64,000 nucleotides of DNA. It comes from Pseudocitrobacter corydidari (GTDB taxonomy: Bacteria; Pseudomonadota; Gammaproteobacteria; Enterobacterales; Enterobacteriaceae). Shown piece by piece: positions 35,253-44,285 of the stretch. The number at the start of each line of letters is the position of its first letter. Position 1 is the first letter of the stretch. Location of the stretch: the NCBI RefSeq assembly GCF_021172065.1, contig NZ_CP087880.1:575111-639110 (forward strand), written 5' to 3'. The notes beneath the pieces were generated by a model. That model saw only the letters and a program-made list of their open reading frames with translations. It did no database searches and was not told the origin of the DNA. A program made the translations under genes and the position numbers.

Positions 35253-36154
35253 CCGTTTCTCTGGATACGCCCGTCGGCACGGGCGGCGGCGAAGGTGCTG
35301 CGCGTATCAAACGCGCGTTACAGCGTACGGGCGGTTTTATCGGCAAGATGGCGCGGAATCCGCTTACCGCTATCGGCGGCGGGATTATTTTCCTGCTGCT
35401 GGTGGTGGCGATTTTCGCGCCGCTTATCGCGCCGTACAACCCGCTGGTGCAGGACCTCAACAACGCGCTCACCGCACCCAGTGCGCAGCACTGGTTTGGC
35501 ACCGATGAGTTTGGCCGCGATATCTTCAGTCGCCTGGTGTACGGCTCGCGCATCACGCTTTACATCGTACTGCTGGTGTCGGTGACTGTTGGCCCGCTGG
35601 GGCTGCTGCTCGGCGTTACGGCGGGCTATTTTGGCGGCAAGGTCGATATGGTGCTGATGCGCGTCACCGACATTTTTATCTCCTTCCCAAGCCTGGTGCT
35701 GGCGCTGGCGTTCGTTGCTGCTTTAGGGCCTGGGCTGGAGCATGTGGTTATCGCGATTACTTTAACCGCCTGGCCGCCGATTGCGCGCCTGGCGCGTGCC
35801 GAAACGCTCTCGCTACGTCAGGCCGATTTTATTTCGGCAGTCCGTTTGCAGGGCGCATCGCCGGTACGGGTGCTGTGGCGACACATTGTGCCGCTGTGCC
35901 TGCCGTCGGTGATCATCCGGATCACCATGAATATGGCGGGGATCATCCTGACCGCCGCCGGGCTTGGCTTCCTCGGCCTTGGCGCGCAGCCGCCGGAACC
36001 AGAATGGGGGGCGATGATCTCCAGCGGTCGCACCTACATGATGGAGTGCTGGTGGGTAGTCACCATTCCGGGGCTGGCGATTCTGATTAACAGTCTGGCA
36101 TTCAATTTCTTAGGAGATGGCTTACGTGACATCCTCGATCCTCGCAGCATGTAA
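35249..36154 (+). CDS. ABC transporter permease, DppC type
   Basis: A 301-residue permease with an N-terminal OppC-like segment (ARNPLTAIGGGIIFLLLVVAIFAPLIAPYNP in parts), the conserved HWFGTDEFGRDIFSRLVYGSR motif (about residues 85-105), six membrane segments, and the EAA loop RQADFISAVRLQGASPVRVLWRHIVP. These identify the second pore subunit of a peptide-type importer. It starts within the stop of the previous gene, and its end overlaps the beginning of the first ATPase gene. Confidence 0.93.
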   Translation: MTVSLDTPVGTGGGEGAARIKRALQRTGGFIGKMARNPLTAIGGGIIFLLLVVAIFAPLIAPYNPLVQDLNNALTAPSAQHWFGTDEFGRDIFSRLVYGSRITLYIVLLVSVTVGPLGLLLGVTAGYFGGKVDMVLMRVTDIFISFPSLVLALAFVAALGPGLEHVVIAITLTAWPPIARLARAETLSLRQADFISAVRLQGASPVRVLWRHIVPLCLPSVIIRITMNMAGIILTAAGLGFLGLGAQPPEPEWGAMISSGRTYMMECWWVVTIPGLAILINSLAFNFLGDGLRDILDPRSM

Positions 36155-36989
36155 TACGCCGTTGCTTGATGTGCGCGACCTGCACGTCGAGTTTGTGAAC
36201 GGCCAGGCGGTGACCCACGCGGTGCGCGGTGTCTCCTTCCAACTGGGACGTGAAAAGCTGGCGATTGTCGGCGAATCGGGTTCCGGTAAATCGACCGTCG
36301 GGCGCGCGCTGTTGCACCTGCATCCGAAAAAATCCCGCATCACCTCCGCGCGGATGCAGTTTGGTGATATCGATTTGCAGCATGCCACGGAAGCGCAGAT
36401 GCGCGGCATTCGCGGTAAGCGAATTTCGATGATCATGCAGGACCCGAAATATTCGCTCAACCCGGTGGTGTGCGTCGGCGACCAGATTGCGGAAGCGTGG
36501 CTGACGCACCATCCTGGGCGTAAAGCCGAGGCGAAAGCCAAAGCGATGGAGATGCTGGAGGTAGTGCGTATTCGCCAGCCGGAGCGTGTTTACGCGCTCT
36601 ATCCCCATGAAATTTCTGGCGGGCAAGGGCAGCGTGTGATGATCGCTATGATGCTGATAACCGATCCCGAACTGGTGATTGCCGACGAACCAACCTCGGC
36701 ACTGGATGTCTCCGTGCGTTTGCAGGTGCTGGGCTTGCTCGACGATCTGGTGAAATCACGCGGGTTAGGGCTGATTTTTATCAGCCACGACATCAATCTG
36801 GTGCGCAGTTTTTGCGACCGTGTGCTGGTGATGTATGCCGGACGGGTGGTGGAATCGATTGCCGCGAAAGATCTCGATAAGGCGCAGCATCCCTACACGC
36901 TGGGGCTGATCAATTCGCTGCCGGACATGCATCAGCGCCGCCCGGTACTGCCGGTGTTGCAGCGCCAGGCCAGCTGGCTGACGGAATAA
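36126..36989 (+). CDS. ABC transporter ATP-binding protein, DppD type
   Basis: A 287-residue ATPase. I place the start at GTG 36126 because AGGAG (36112-36116) has a proper spacing to it; the in-frame ATG 36117 touches that site. Walker A GESGSGKST (about residue 48), Q-loop region IMQDPKYSLNP, signature SGGQGQRV, Walker B LVIADEPTSALD and the H-loop ISHD are all present, so it should hydrolyse ATP. The C-terminal part (PYTLGLINSLPDMH) resembles the oligopeptide-type extension. It overlaps the preceding permease gene by 29 bp and lies 10 bp before the second ATPase gene. Confidence 0.9.
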   Translation: MTSSILAACNTPLLDVRDLHVEFVNGQAVTHAVRGVSFQLGREKLAIVGESGSGKSTVGRALLHLHPKKSRITSARMQFGDIDLQHATEAQMRGIRGKRISMIMQDPKYSLNPVVCVGDQIAEAWLTHHPGRKAEAKAKAMEMLEVVRIRQPERVYALYPHEISGGQGQRVMIAMMLITDPELVIADEPTSALDVSVRLQVLGLLDDLVKSRGLGLIFISHDINLVRSFCDRVLVMYAGRVVESIAAKDLDKAQHPYTLGLINSLPDMHQRRPVLPVLQRQASWLTE

Positions 36990-36999
36990 GGAGCATGTC

Positions 37000-37773
37000 A
37001 TGATTGAAGTGAATAACCTGAATCTGGTGTTTGGTGAAGGTGAGAAGCGTAACCAGGTGCTGTATGACGTCAATTTCCACGTCAGGCCGGGCGAGATTTA
37101 CGGGCTGGTGGGGGAGTCGGGTTCGGGCAAGACCACGGTGCTGAAGTGTCTCGCCGGGCTGTTTACCCACTGGCAGGGGGCGCTGGCGATTAACGGTCAG
37201 CCGCTGGATCACAGCATCAGCCGCACGCGTTGCCGCCAGGTGCAAATGGTGTTTCAGGATCCGTACGGTTCGCTGCATCCGCGCCATACCATTGGCGATA
37301 TTCTGGAGGAGCCGCTGCAAATCCACGGCATCGCCGATCGCGACAGGCGAATCAACACGCTGCTGGATCGCGTGGGGTTAAACCGCGCCTTTCGCGATCG
37401 CTACCCGCACCAGCTCTCTGGCGGGCAGCGTCAGCGCGTGGCGATTGCCCGCGCGTTGATTCTGGAGCCGCAGGTGTTGCTGCTGGATGAACCAACGTCG
37501 GCGCTGGATGTGTCGGTGCAGGCGGAAATTTTGAACCTGCTGGCGGAGCTGCAACAGGAGTCGGGGCTGACCTATTTGATGGTAACGCATGACCTCGGCG
37601 TCATTGCCCATTTATGTCAGAAAGTCGCGGTGATGCAGTACGGCAAAATTCTTGAAACGCTCACCGTTGACGATTTGGTTGCCGGGAAAGCGCAAACGGA
37701 TTATACCCGGATGTTGGTGAATGCCAGCCAACAGTACACCCGCGAGATGGCGCGGGAAGTGGCGGCGTATTGA
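37000..37773 (+). CDS. ABC transporter ATP-binding protein, DppF type
   Basis: A 257-residue ATPase with Walker A GESGSGKTT, Q-loop VFQDPYGSLHPRHT, signature LSGGQRQRVAIAR, Walker B LLLDEPTSALD and H-loop VTHD. The HPRHT motif after the Q-loop is typical of DppF/OppF. With the DppD-type partner it forms the asymmetric ATPase pair that drives uptake. It is the last gene of the six-gene operon; a REP cluster follows and separates it from convergent yegS. Confidence 0.93.
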   Translation: MIEVNNLNLVFGEGEKRNQVLYDVNFHVRPGEIYGLVGESGSGKTTVLKCLAGLFTHWQGALAINGQPLDHSISRTRCRQVQMVFQDPYGSLHPRHTIGDILEEPLQIHGIADRDRRINTLLDRVGLNRAFRDRYPHQLSGGQRQRVAIARALILEPQVLLLDEPTSALDVSVQAEILNLLAELQQESGLTYLMVTHDLGVIAHLCQKVAVMQYGKILETLTVDDLVAGKAQTDYTRMLVNASQQYTREMAREVAAY

Positions 37774-37807
37774 GCCATGCCGGGGGCGAAGCCGCCATAC
37801 GGCGCTG

Positions 37808-37983
37808 GTGCGGTTTGTGCCGGGGGCGCTGCGCTTGCCCGGCCTACGGGGGAGTTGTTGTAGGCCGGATAAGGCGAAGCCGCCATCCGGCATTCGTGCG
37901 GTTTGTGCCGGGGGCGCTACGCTTGCCCGGCCTACGGGGGAGTTGTTGTAGGCCGGATAAGGCGAAGCCGCCATCCGGCATTC
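37808..37983. repeat. REP/BIME cluster with an 88-bp tandem duplication
   Basis: Two nearly identical 88-bp units (37808-37895 and 37896-37983), each with inverted REP-like cores: TGCCCGGCCTACGGGG facing GTAGGCCGGATAAGGCG and GCCGCCATCCGGCA. A partial third core lies just left (37776-37806). It sits between the ABC operon and convergent yegS, where BIMEs usually act in transcript 3'-end protection or gyrase/IHF binding. The units are adjacent, unlike spacer-separated CRISPR repeats. Confidence 0.85.
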
Positions 37984-37990
37984 TTGCAGG

Positions 37991-38890
37991 CTAGCGCAAT
38001 AGCTGACAATCTGGCGGCAGGCGCGCGCGGAGCGCATCCGATAAAATATCGATGCGAAACGTCTGCCCGCTAAGCGGCTCACCGTCAAGGTTAAAGGTCA
38101 TCGAATGCGGCGAGGTGATTTCTATCCAGCCAGAGCGCCCGCGCACCAGGTGCGGGTTATCTTCCTGCTGTGTAATGGTGGTGAAAATGGCAGGCAGCAA
38201 CTCTTCCCCGGTAATCACCAGTAAATCCAGCAGCCCGTCATTAATCAGCGCGTCAGGGCAGAGTGGCTGTCCGCCGCCTGCCTGACGCCCGTTGCCAATA
38301 CCAATCACCAGCGCATCACCCTGCCAGTGGAAATTTTCACCACGAATTTCACAGCGGTCGGGTTTAAGGGTATCCATGCGCATTAACCCGTGAATCAAAT
38401 ACGATACCCCGCCCAGTGCCGCTTTCAGTTTTTCTGGGGTTTCGGTCGTAATACGCGTACCAAACCCCCCCGTCGCCATATTAATAAAGCAGGTTTTATC
38501 GTTCACGCGTGCAGTATCAATCGGCACATCGCGCCCGGAAATTGCCAGACGCAGGGCTTTCTCCAGATCCATGGGAATACCGACGCTGGTGGCGAAATCA
38601 TTAGCGGTGCCGAGGGGCAGAATCCCCAACGCCGGGGCATTGGCGTCTTTCAACTCAATCAGCGCGGTAGCGATTTCATTAATGGTGCCGTCGCCGCCGC
38701 CGGAAATCACCGTCGCGACGCCAAGCTGCAGCGCTTCCTGGATATAGCGCGGCGCATCGCCTTTCTCCCAGGTGACGCGAACATGAAGTTCAGCGCCTTC
38801 TTTGCGCAGGGTATCAACCGCCTGACGCAACTGCGGATTATCCGTGCTCTTGCCATTGAGGATCAATAAGCTGGCGGGAAAGTTGGTCAT
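37991..38890 (-). CDS. yegS: Lipid kinase YegS
   Basis: A 299-residue diacylglycerol-kinase-like enzyme, same size as E. coli YegS, which phosphorylates phosphatidylglycerol in vitro. The nucleotide motif [14 protein letters not shown] (about residues 63-76) and the [13 protein letters not shown] motif (about 93-105) mark the DAGK catalytic domain; the C-terminal beta-rich domain follows. A GAGGAAAAAGG stretch precedes ATG 38890. Cytosolic or peripheral membrane. Convergent with the ABC operon. Confidence 0.95.
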   Translation of the reverse strand: MTNFPASLLILNGKSTDNPQLRQAVDTLRKEGAELHVRVTWEKGDAPRYIQEALQLGVATVISGGGDGTINEIATALIELKDANAPALGILPLGTANDFATSVGIPMDLEKALRLAISGRDVPIDTARVNDKTCFINMATGGFGTRITTETPEKLKAALGGVSYLIHGLMRMDTLKPDRCEIRGENFHWQGDALVIGIGNGRQAGGGQPLCPDALINDGLLDLLVITGEELLPAIFTTITQQEDNPHLVRGRSGWIEITSPHSMTFNLDGEPLSGQTFRIDILSDALRARLPPDCQLLR

Positions 38891-38986
38891 CCTTTTTCCT
38901 CGTTAATCAACGTAATAAAAGTATATGGCAGAAAAAGTATAGCGGGATAAGAACGAACTGATTTTCAGAAAAGGCAGGGGGCAGAT

Positions 38987-39072
38987 AAAAAATTAGCCTG
39001 CGTAAGGGAGATTACGCAGGCCAAGGAGGTGGTTCCTGGTACAGCTAGCATTTATGGGTTATGTTTTTCAGC
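38987..39072 (-). ncRNA. cyaR: CyaR small RNA
   Basis: On the minus strand the transcript begins GCTGAAAAACATAACCC and contains the seed stretch TACCAGGAACCACCTCCTT, then the terminator hairpin GCCTGCGTAA...TTACGCAGGC followed by TTTTTT. This is close to E. coli CyaR (RyeE), an Hfq-dependent sRNA of 87 nt that represses ompX, luxS, nadE and others by pairing with their ribosome sites. Location next to yegQ is also conserved. About 86 nt long here. Confidence 0.95.
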
Positions 39073-39078
39073 GAAGCG

Positions 39079-39121
39079 ATAATACCCGGAATAAACAATT
39101 AGGTATGTGATCCAATTCTAA
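39079..39121 (-). promoter_or_regulatory. cyaR promoter with CRP site at -41.5
   Basis: Relative to the CyaR 5' end at 39072, TATTAT occupies the -10 position (39079-39084). TGTGATCCAATTCTAA (39106-39121, plus strand) is half of a strong CRP site; its centre is 41.5 bp upstream of the start, the classic class II position. CRP activation of cyaR is established in E. coli and Salmonella. Confidence 0.75.
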
Positions 39122-39155
39122 GATTCTTCTCGCTTGCGAAATTACCCACTATGAA

Positions 39156-40517
39156 CTACTTGCTGTGCGGGTTACGCGTCGATTCGCCGTTGAAGTTGCG
39201 CATCAGCAGCGCGTACTCCAGAGCGATATCTTCCGGCACCGGCAGCCAGACAATGTGGCCATCGCCCGGTGCGACCGGTTTATCGGCACCTTTGGCATCG
39301 ACCATCTGCTCCAGCGTAAAATTGACGTTACCCTGCGGGGTCATCAGTTCCAGGCTATCACCAACGGCGAATTTATTTTTCACCGCCACTTCCGCCAGTG
39401 CGCCTTTGCGCTGGCCGGTAAATTCACCAACAAACTGCTGGCGTTCAGAAACGGAGAAACCGTATTCGTAATTCTGGTAATCATCATGCGTATGACGACG
39501 CAGGAAGCCTTCGGTGTACCCGCGATGCGCCAGCCCTTCCAGGGTTTCCAGCAGGCTGGTGTCGAACGGTTTACCCGCAGCGGCATCGTCGATGGCTTTA
39601 CGGTAGACCTGCGCGGTACGTGCGCAGTAGTAATAAGATTTGGTACGGCCTTCGATTTTCAGCGAATGCACGCCCATTTGCGTCAGACGCTCAACGTGGG
39701 CGATGGCGCGCAGATCTTTCGAATTCATGATGTAAGTGCCGTGCTCGTCTTCGAAGGCGGTCATGTACTCGCCCGGACGCTGCGCTTCTTCAATCATAAA
39801 CACTTTATCGGTTGGCTCGCCGATACCCAGCGTCGGCTCAACGTTCTGCACCGGAATTGGCTCGTATTTGTGAACGATGTTGCCGACCACATCTTCCTTG
39901 CCTTCCTGCACGTTATATTCCCAACGGCAGGCGTTGGTGCAGGTGCCCTGGTTCGGGTCGCGCTTGTTGATATAGCCGGAAAGCAGGCAACGACCAGAGT
40001 AGGCCATGCACAGTGCACCGTGAACGAAGATCTCAATCTCCATTTCCGGCACCTGGGTGCGAATTTCTTCGATCTCTTCCAGCGACAGTTCGCGGGAAAG
40101 AATGACGCGGGAAAGCCCCATCTGCTGCCAGAATTTCACCGTCGCCCAGTTCACGGCGTTCGCCTGCACGGAGAGGTGAATCTGCATATCCGGGAAATTC
40201 TCACGCACCAGCATGATAAGACCCGGATCGGACATAATCAGCGCATCCGGCCCCATATCCACCACCGGCTTCAGATCACGAATAAAGGTTTTCAGCTTGG
40301 CGTTATGCGGTGCGATATTCACCACCACATAGAATTTTTTACCGAGCGCATGGGCTTCGTTAATGCCGAGCTGCAAATTTTCGTGATTGAATTCGTTGTT
40401 GCGAACGCGCAGGGAGTAACGCGGTTGGCCCGCATAAACAGCATCCGCGCCATAAGCGAAAGCGTAACGCATATTTTTCAGCGTTCCCGCCGGGGAAAGG
40501 AGTTCCGGTTTAAACAT
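39156..40517 (-). CDS. yegQ: tRNA 5-hydroxyuridine modification protein TrhP (YegQ), U32 family
   Basis: A 453-residue peptidase-U32-family protein. E. coli TrhP is required for prephenate-dependent formation of 5-hydroxyuridine in the tRNA wobble position. Typical segments: ELLSPAGTLKNMRYAFAYGADAVY at the N-terminus (in parts), the U32 signature EIFVHGALCMAYSGRC with cysteines for an Fe-S cluster, GTCTNACRW with two further cysteines, and SLKIEGRTKSYYYCA. The C-terminal domain is beta-rich. cyaR lies just downstream on the same strand, and a REP cluster lies upstream. E. coli yegP, normally next to it, is missing. Confidence 0.93.
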   Translation of the reverse strand: MFKPELLSPAGTLKNMRYAFAYGADAVYAGQPRYSLRVRNNEFNHENLQLGINEAHALGKKFYVVVNIAPHNAKLKTFIRDLKPVVDMGPDALIMSDPGLIMLVRENFPDMQIHLSVQANAVNWATVKFWQQMGLSRVILSRELSLEEIEEIRTQVPEMEIEIFVHGALCMAYSGRCLLSGYINKRDPNQGTCTNACRWEYNVQEGKEDVVGNIVHKYEPIPVQNVEPTLGIGEPTDKVFMIEEAQRPGEYMTAFEDEHGTYIMNSKDLRAIAHVERLTQMGVHSLKIEGRTKSYYYCARTAQVYRKAIDDAAAGKPFDTSLLETLEGLAHRGYTEGFLRRHTHDDYQNYEYGFSVSERQQFVGEFTGQRKGALAEVAVKNKFAVGDSLELMTPQGNVNFTLEQMVDAKGADKPVAPGDGHIVWLPVPEDIALEYALLMRNFNGESTRNPHSK

Positions 40518-40638
40518 GATTTTCTCGTTCTGATGACAGGTCAGATCCGCGTCACGGTGTGCGCGGCAGGGAGGGTTCCCATACTTTTAGGGCGGGCATT
40601 GTAGCGCTGCGGGGAGAAGGAGTAAACCTTACCCCTGT

Positions 40639-40716
40639 TGCCGGATGGCGGCGATGCCTTATCCGGCCTACAGGTGAGTGGCGCCAGAGCTGATAAGCAC
40701 AGCGCCATCAGGCACT
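40639..40716. repeat. REP pair (BIME) between yegQ and baeR
   Basis: GTTGCCGGATGGCGGCGATGCC...TATCCGGCCTACAGG (40639-40672) is a full REP palindrome; a second, inverted and shorter one (CTGATAAGCACAGCGCC, then ATCAGGCAC) lies at about 40690-40714. A third REP-like core, CCATCCGGCA, runs into the 3' end of baeR. The place is that of yegP in E. coli. Confidence 0.8.
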
Positions 40717-40725
40717 ATGCGAGGA

Positions 40726-41448
40726 TCATGCCATCCGGCACGCATCCGCTTCCCAGCGATATCCCACGCCATACACCGCGCGGATAAAAGACTGTTCAGC
40801 GTCGAGCGCTTCCAGCTTGCGGCGCAGGTTTTTGATATGGCTGTCGATGGTGCGGTCGGTGACCACGCGATAGTCGTCGTAAAGGTGGTTCAGCAGCTGT
40901 TCGCGCGAGAAGACTTTTCCCGGCTCCTGCGACAGGGTTTTCAGCAGGCGGAATTCTGCGGGGGTTAAGTCCAGCAGGCGATCGCGCCATGAGGCCTGAA
41001 AACGGTTTTCATCGACAATCAGCGGGCTTTGCGCGTCCAGCGCCTGCACATCGCGACGCGGCTTGCAGCGGCGCAGGATGGTTTTCACGCGCGCCACCAC
41101 TTCACGCGGGCTGTAAGGTTTGCAGATGTAATCATCCGCACCGATTTCCAGCCCCAGCAGACGATCAATCTCTTCGATTTTGGCGGTGACCATCACGATA
41201 GGCACTTCTGAGAAGCGACGAATTTCGCGGCACAGCGTCAGGCCATCGGTACCCGGTAGCATGAGATCCAGCAGGATCAGATCCGGCGGCGTGTCGTGCA
41301 CAAAAGGCAGAACCTGATCACCGTGGCTGATAAGCGTTGGCGCGTAGTTGGCCGCCAGCAGATAATCAATCAGCAATTGCCCGAGCTTGGGTTCGTCCTC
41401 GACAATCAAAATGCGCGGGGTGTTTTCGTCTATCGGTAACTCAGTCAT
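40726..41448 (-). CDS. baeR: Two-component response regulator BaeR
   Basis: A 240-residue OmpR/PhoB-type regulator. Receiver domain (about 12-125) with the acidic pair in VEDEPK, phospho-acceptor Asp in [13 protein letters not shown] (about residue 61) and Lys in VTAKIEE; C-terminal winged helix with [34 protein letters not shown] (split across the recognition helix). It activates mdtABCD-baeSR and other envelope-stress genes. ATGA overlap with baeS. The last codons (A-C-R-M-A) and stop coincide with a REP core, so the extreme C-terminus may derive from repeat sequence. Confidence 0.97.
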   Translation of the reverse strand: MTELPIDENTPRILIVEDEPKLGQLLIDYLLAANYAPTLISHGDQVLPFVHDTPPDLILLDLMLPGTDGLTLCREIRRFSEVPIVMVTAKIEEIDRLLGLEIGADDYICKPYSPREVVARVKTILRRCKPRRDVQALDAQSPLIVDENRFQASWRDRLLDLTPAEFRLLKTLSQEPGKVFSREQLLNHLYDDYRVVTDRTIDSHIKNLRRKLEALDAEQSFIRAVYGVGYRWEADACRMA

Positions 41449-42872
41449 AACTCTCTCGATGTGTCGCGATCCAGCGGTAACTCTACTTTAATGCTTACCC
41501 CGCCAAAAGGCGAATGGGCGGCATCAAGCTTTCCGCCGTGGGCGGTAACAATGTTTACGCAAATCGCCAGCCCCAGGCCGGAGCCGCCGCTGGCGCGGTT
41601 GCGCGATCCTTCAGTTCGGTAAAAACGCTCGCACAGCATGGCAAGCTGTTCATCGCTCACGCCCGGCCCGCTGTCGGCGAACTCAACTGCGACGTTTTGC
41701 AGCGTTTTTCTGGCGCGGATATGCACGTCACCGCCGCAGTCGGTGTAACGCAGGCTGTTTTCCAGCACGTTATTAAAAAGCTGCATCAGGCGGTCGCGAT
41801 CGCCGAAGACCATTGCGCTATCGGGTAATGAAAGATGCAGCGTTAAGCCGCGGCTGGCCAAACGTTCGCGGAAAGCGCCAGCGGCAATTTCCAGCAGGGA
41901 AACGAGGTCAACCGGCGCTTTTTGATAAGCCAGCGCGCCTTCGTCGGACATCGAAAGCTGATGCAGATCGTTCACCAGTTTGGTCAGCGTGGCGACTTCC
42001 GCCTGCAACGATGCGACCGATTCCGGGGTGAACTTACGCACGCCATCCTGAATCGCTTCCAGCTCGCCGCGCAGCACTGCCAGCGGGGTTCGCAATTCAT
42101 GAGAGATATCGGCCATAAAATCGCGGCGCATCTGCTGATTGCGGTCGAGCGTGCTGGCGAGCTGGTTGAAGTCCTGCGCCAGCCTGCCGAGTTCATCGCT
42201 GCCGCGCGCGTCAACGCGCGTCGAGAAATCGCCCGCCGCCAGTTTATGCGTGCCTTCCACCAGCCGTTTCACCGGAGCCAGTAAACCACGCGCCAGCGGG
42301 AAGGTCGCCAGGGCGGCGAGTAGCGTCGAGAGCGCGACAATCAGCCAACTGGTGCGGCGCTGCTGCTCGTCGAAATTAATATCCGTATTACGCGTCAGGC
42401 GCTCCACTGGCGAGGCGATAACCGCACCGACTTCCAGCCCATTGACAACAATCGCGCGGCGGGTGCCGTCCGGCGGAACCGGCTCGCGTGGGCCTACCAG
42501 AACGCGCTCGCGCTGATCGACCACCCAAAACTGCGTGCGCCAGCCGTGCGGTGGCATGGATGGCCCCGGTGGCCCTGGCGGGCCCGGTGGGCGATGCTCG
42601 TCATTATTATCATGCTCGAACGAGCGCAAAATCTGGAAGATAAAGCGATCGTTATTACGCAGAAAACGCCAGTTACCGTGCTGCGCGTACTGCTCCGCCA
42701 GCGCGTCACTCAGCAGTTCAAGGCGCTGCTCGTTGCCGTGCTTAATGTAATCAATAAACCCGCGTTCAAAACTGACGCGAACCGCCCAGTGCATCGTGAT
42801 TAACAGCACGATGCAGGTGGCGAAGATGGCGAGGAAAAGTTTTCCGGTGATCCCCGGACGCCATAGTTTCAC
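41445..42872 (-). CDS. baeS: Envelope-stress sensor histidine kinase BaeS
   Basis: A 475-residue membrane kinase. TM1 (about 11-32), periplasmic sensor (33-170), TM2 (about 171-195), HAMP ([20 protein letters not shown], about 200-250), HisKA with the phospho-acceptor in [11 protein letters not shown], and HATPase with N, G1 ([10 protein letters not shown]) and G2 (GSGLGLAIC) boxes. It senses indole, flavonoids, metals and misfolded envelope proteins in E. coli. The periplasmic part carries a proline-glycine run ([10 protein letters not shown], about residues 95-104) that makes the protein some eight residues longer than the E. coli one. Overlaps mdtD and baeR by four bases each. Confidence 0.96.
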   Translation of the reverse strand: MKLWRPGITGKLFLAIFATCIVLLITMHWAVRVSFERGFIDYIKHGNEQRLELLSDALAEQYAQHGNWRFLRNNDRFIFQILRSFEHDNNDEHRPPGPPGPPGPSMPPHGWRTQFWVVDQRERVLVGPREPVPPDGTRRAIVVNGLEVGAVIASPVERLTRNTDINFDEQQRRTSWLIVALSTLLAALATFPLARGLLAPVKRLVEGTHKLAAGDFSTRVDARGSDELGRLAQDFNQLASTLDRNQQMRRDFMADISHELRTPLAVLRGELEAIQDGVRKFTPESVASLQAEVATLTKLVNDLHQLSMSDEGALAYQKAPVDLVSLLEIAAGAFRERLASRGLTLHLSLPDSAMVFGDRDRLMQLFNNVLENSLRYTDCGGDVHIRARKTLQNVAVEFADSGPGVSDEQLAMLCERFYRTEGSRNRASGGSGLGLAICVNIVTAHGGKLDAAHSPFGGVSIKVELPLDRDTSREL

Positions 42873-44284
42873 TGTTCACTCCTTTTTCGTCGGGCGATAA
42901 CCACGTTTTTGGTGACGTCGTCAGGTACGCGGGCAAAAATCAGGGCGGGCAGGGCGATAATCAGCGCCATGCACAGATAGGTGTACATAAAGACCTGGTG
43001 CGTGGCGGTGCTGTCGGCGGCAACGTGCTGCTGGCCGAACATCCCCAGCAGTAAGCCCGCTACGGTAACGCCAATACTCATCGAGAGCTGCATGATCATC
43101 GACAGCAGGCTATTGCCGCTGCTGGCGTGTTCATCGGGTAAATCTTTCAGCGTCAGCGTGTTCATCGACGAGAAGCGGCTGGAGTTGACCATCCCCTGAA
43201 TAAACAGCACCAGCGGCAGCGCGTAATACCAGCCCGCCAGCGCTGTCGCCATAAACAACAGGCTGACCAGCGCGAGGCCAATGGTGGTGGTGACCAGCAC
43301 ATGGCGATAGCCAAAACGGTTAACCACCTGCACCACAATACGTTTCATCCCCATGCTGCCGAGCACCATCGGGATCATCATCAGCCCGGCGTGAAATGGC
43401 GAAAATCCAAGACCAATCTGCAAAAAGACCGGCGTCATAAAGGGCAGCATGCCGCTACCAATACGCCCGGCGAAACTGCCCGCCAGGCCGAGCGAAAACG
43501 TCGGCGTGCGAAAAAGCTTCAGGCTAAACAGCGCGTTGTCGTTGCCTTTGGCGTGCCAGAGATAAAACAGAATCGAGGCGACGCCGACGGCGACCAGAAT
43601 CCCCAGCGTCAGACTTGAGATGCCAAGGCCTTTCTGCCCATCGAGTGCCAGCGTCAGCACCGCCATGCCCAGCGCCAGCACGATAAATCCGCTCAGGTCA
43701 AAGCGGCGGGTTTGTAGCGTGTAGTTGGGCATCAGCATCAGGGTGGCGATGCCGCCGATAATGCCGACCGGAATGTTTATCAGGAAGATCCAGTGCCAGG
43801 AGGCGTATTCCACCAGCACGCCGCCGAGCGCCGGGCCCAGCAGCGGTCCAACCTGGCCGGGCAGAGTGACGAAAGTCATCGCCGCCATATACTGCGAGCG
43901 AGGGACGATTTTCATCACCGTCAGCCTTCCTACGGGCACCATCATCGCGCCGCCTACGCCCTGTAATACGCGCGCCATCACCAGCTCATTGAGCGTGCCC
44001 GCCAGCGAGCAAAACAGCGACCCGGCGGTGAACAGCACAATGGCGGTGAAGAAGATATTGCGCACGCCCACTCTGTCCGCCAGCCAGCCGGAGGCGGGAA
44101 GCATCACCGCGACGGTCAGCACGTAAGAGACCACCACCATATGCATATGCAGCGGGCTCTCTCCAAGACTTGCCGCCATAGAGGGGAGGGCGGTGTTGAC
44201 GATAGTGGTGTCCAGCGACTGCATAAAGAAGCCGAACGCCACTATCCACAGTTGCCAGCGCACGCTGGCCGGGAGTTCTGTCAT
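42869..44284 (-). CDS. mdtD: MFS transporter MdtD
   Basis: A 471-residue DHA2-type MFS protein with 14 hydrophobic segments, e.g. [21 protein letters not shown] (start of TM1, motif with [10 protein letters not shown]), [13 protein letters not shown] (motif A), and [13 protein letters not shown]. It is in the mdtABCD-baeSR operon, but in E. coli it is not needed for MdtABC drug resistance; it has been linked to iron-citrate export under iron stress. Cytoplasmic membrane. Its start is two bases after the mdtC stop. Confidence 0.94.
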   Translation of the reverse strand: MTELPASVRWQLWIVAFGFFMQSLDTTIVNTALPSMAASLGESPLHMHMVVVSYVLTVAVMLPASGWLADRVGVRNIFFTAIVLFTAGSLFCSLAGTLNELVMARVLQGVGGAMMVPVGRLTVMKIVPRSQYMAAMTFVTLPGQVGPLLGPALGGVLVEYASWHWIFLINIPVGIIGGIATLMLMPNYTLQTRRFDLSGFIVLALGMAVLTLALDGQKGLGISSLTLGILVAVGVASILFYLWHAKGNDNALFSLKLFRTPTFSLGLAGSFAGRIGSGMLPFMTPVFLQIGLGFSPFHAGLMMIPMVLGSMGMKRIVVQVVNRFGYRHVLVTTTIGLALVSLLFMATALAGWYYALPLVLFIQGMVNSSRFSSMNTLTLKDLPDEHASSGNSLLSMIMQLSMSIGVTVAGLLLGMFGQQHVAADSTATHQVFMYTYLCMALIIALPALIFARVPDDVTKNVVIARRKRSEQ

Positions 44285-44285
44285 T

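Noticed and set aside
37808..37983. Direct repeats that could suggest a CRISPR array
   Set aside because: The two units are adjacent, 88 bp long, and made of inverted REP cores; there are no unique spacers and no cas genes.
39165..40604. A 479-codon open frame on the plus strand opposite yegQ
   Set aside because: It is the antisense shadow of a well-supported gene; the protein has no recognisable domain, and the real codon pattern and conserved motifs belong to yegQ.
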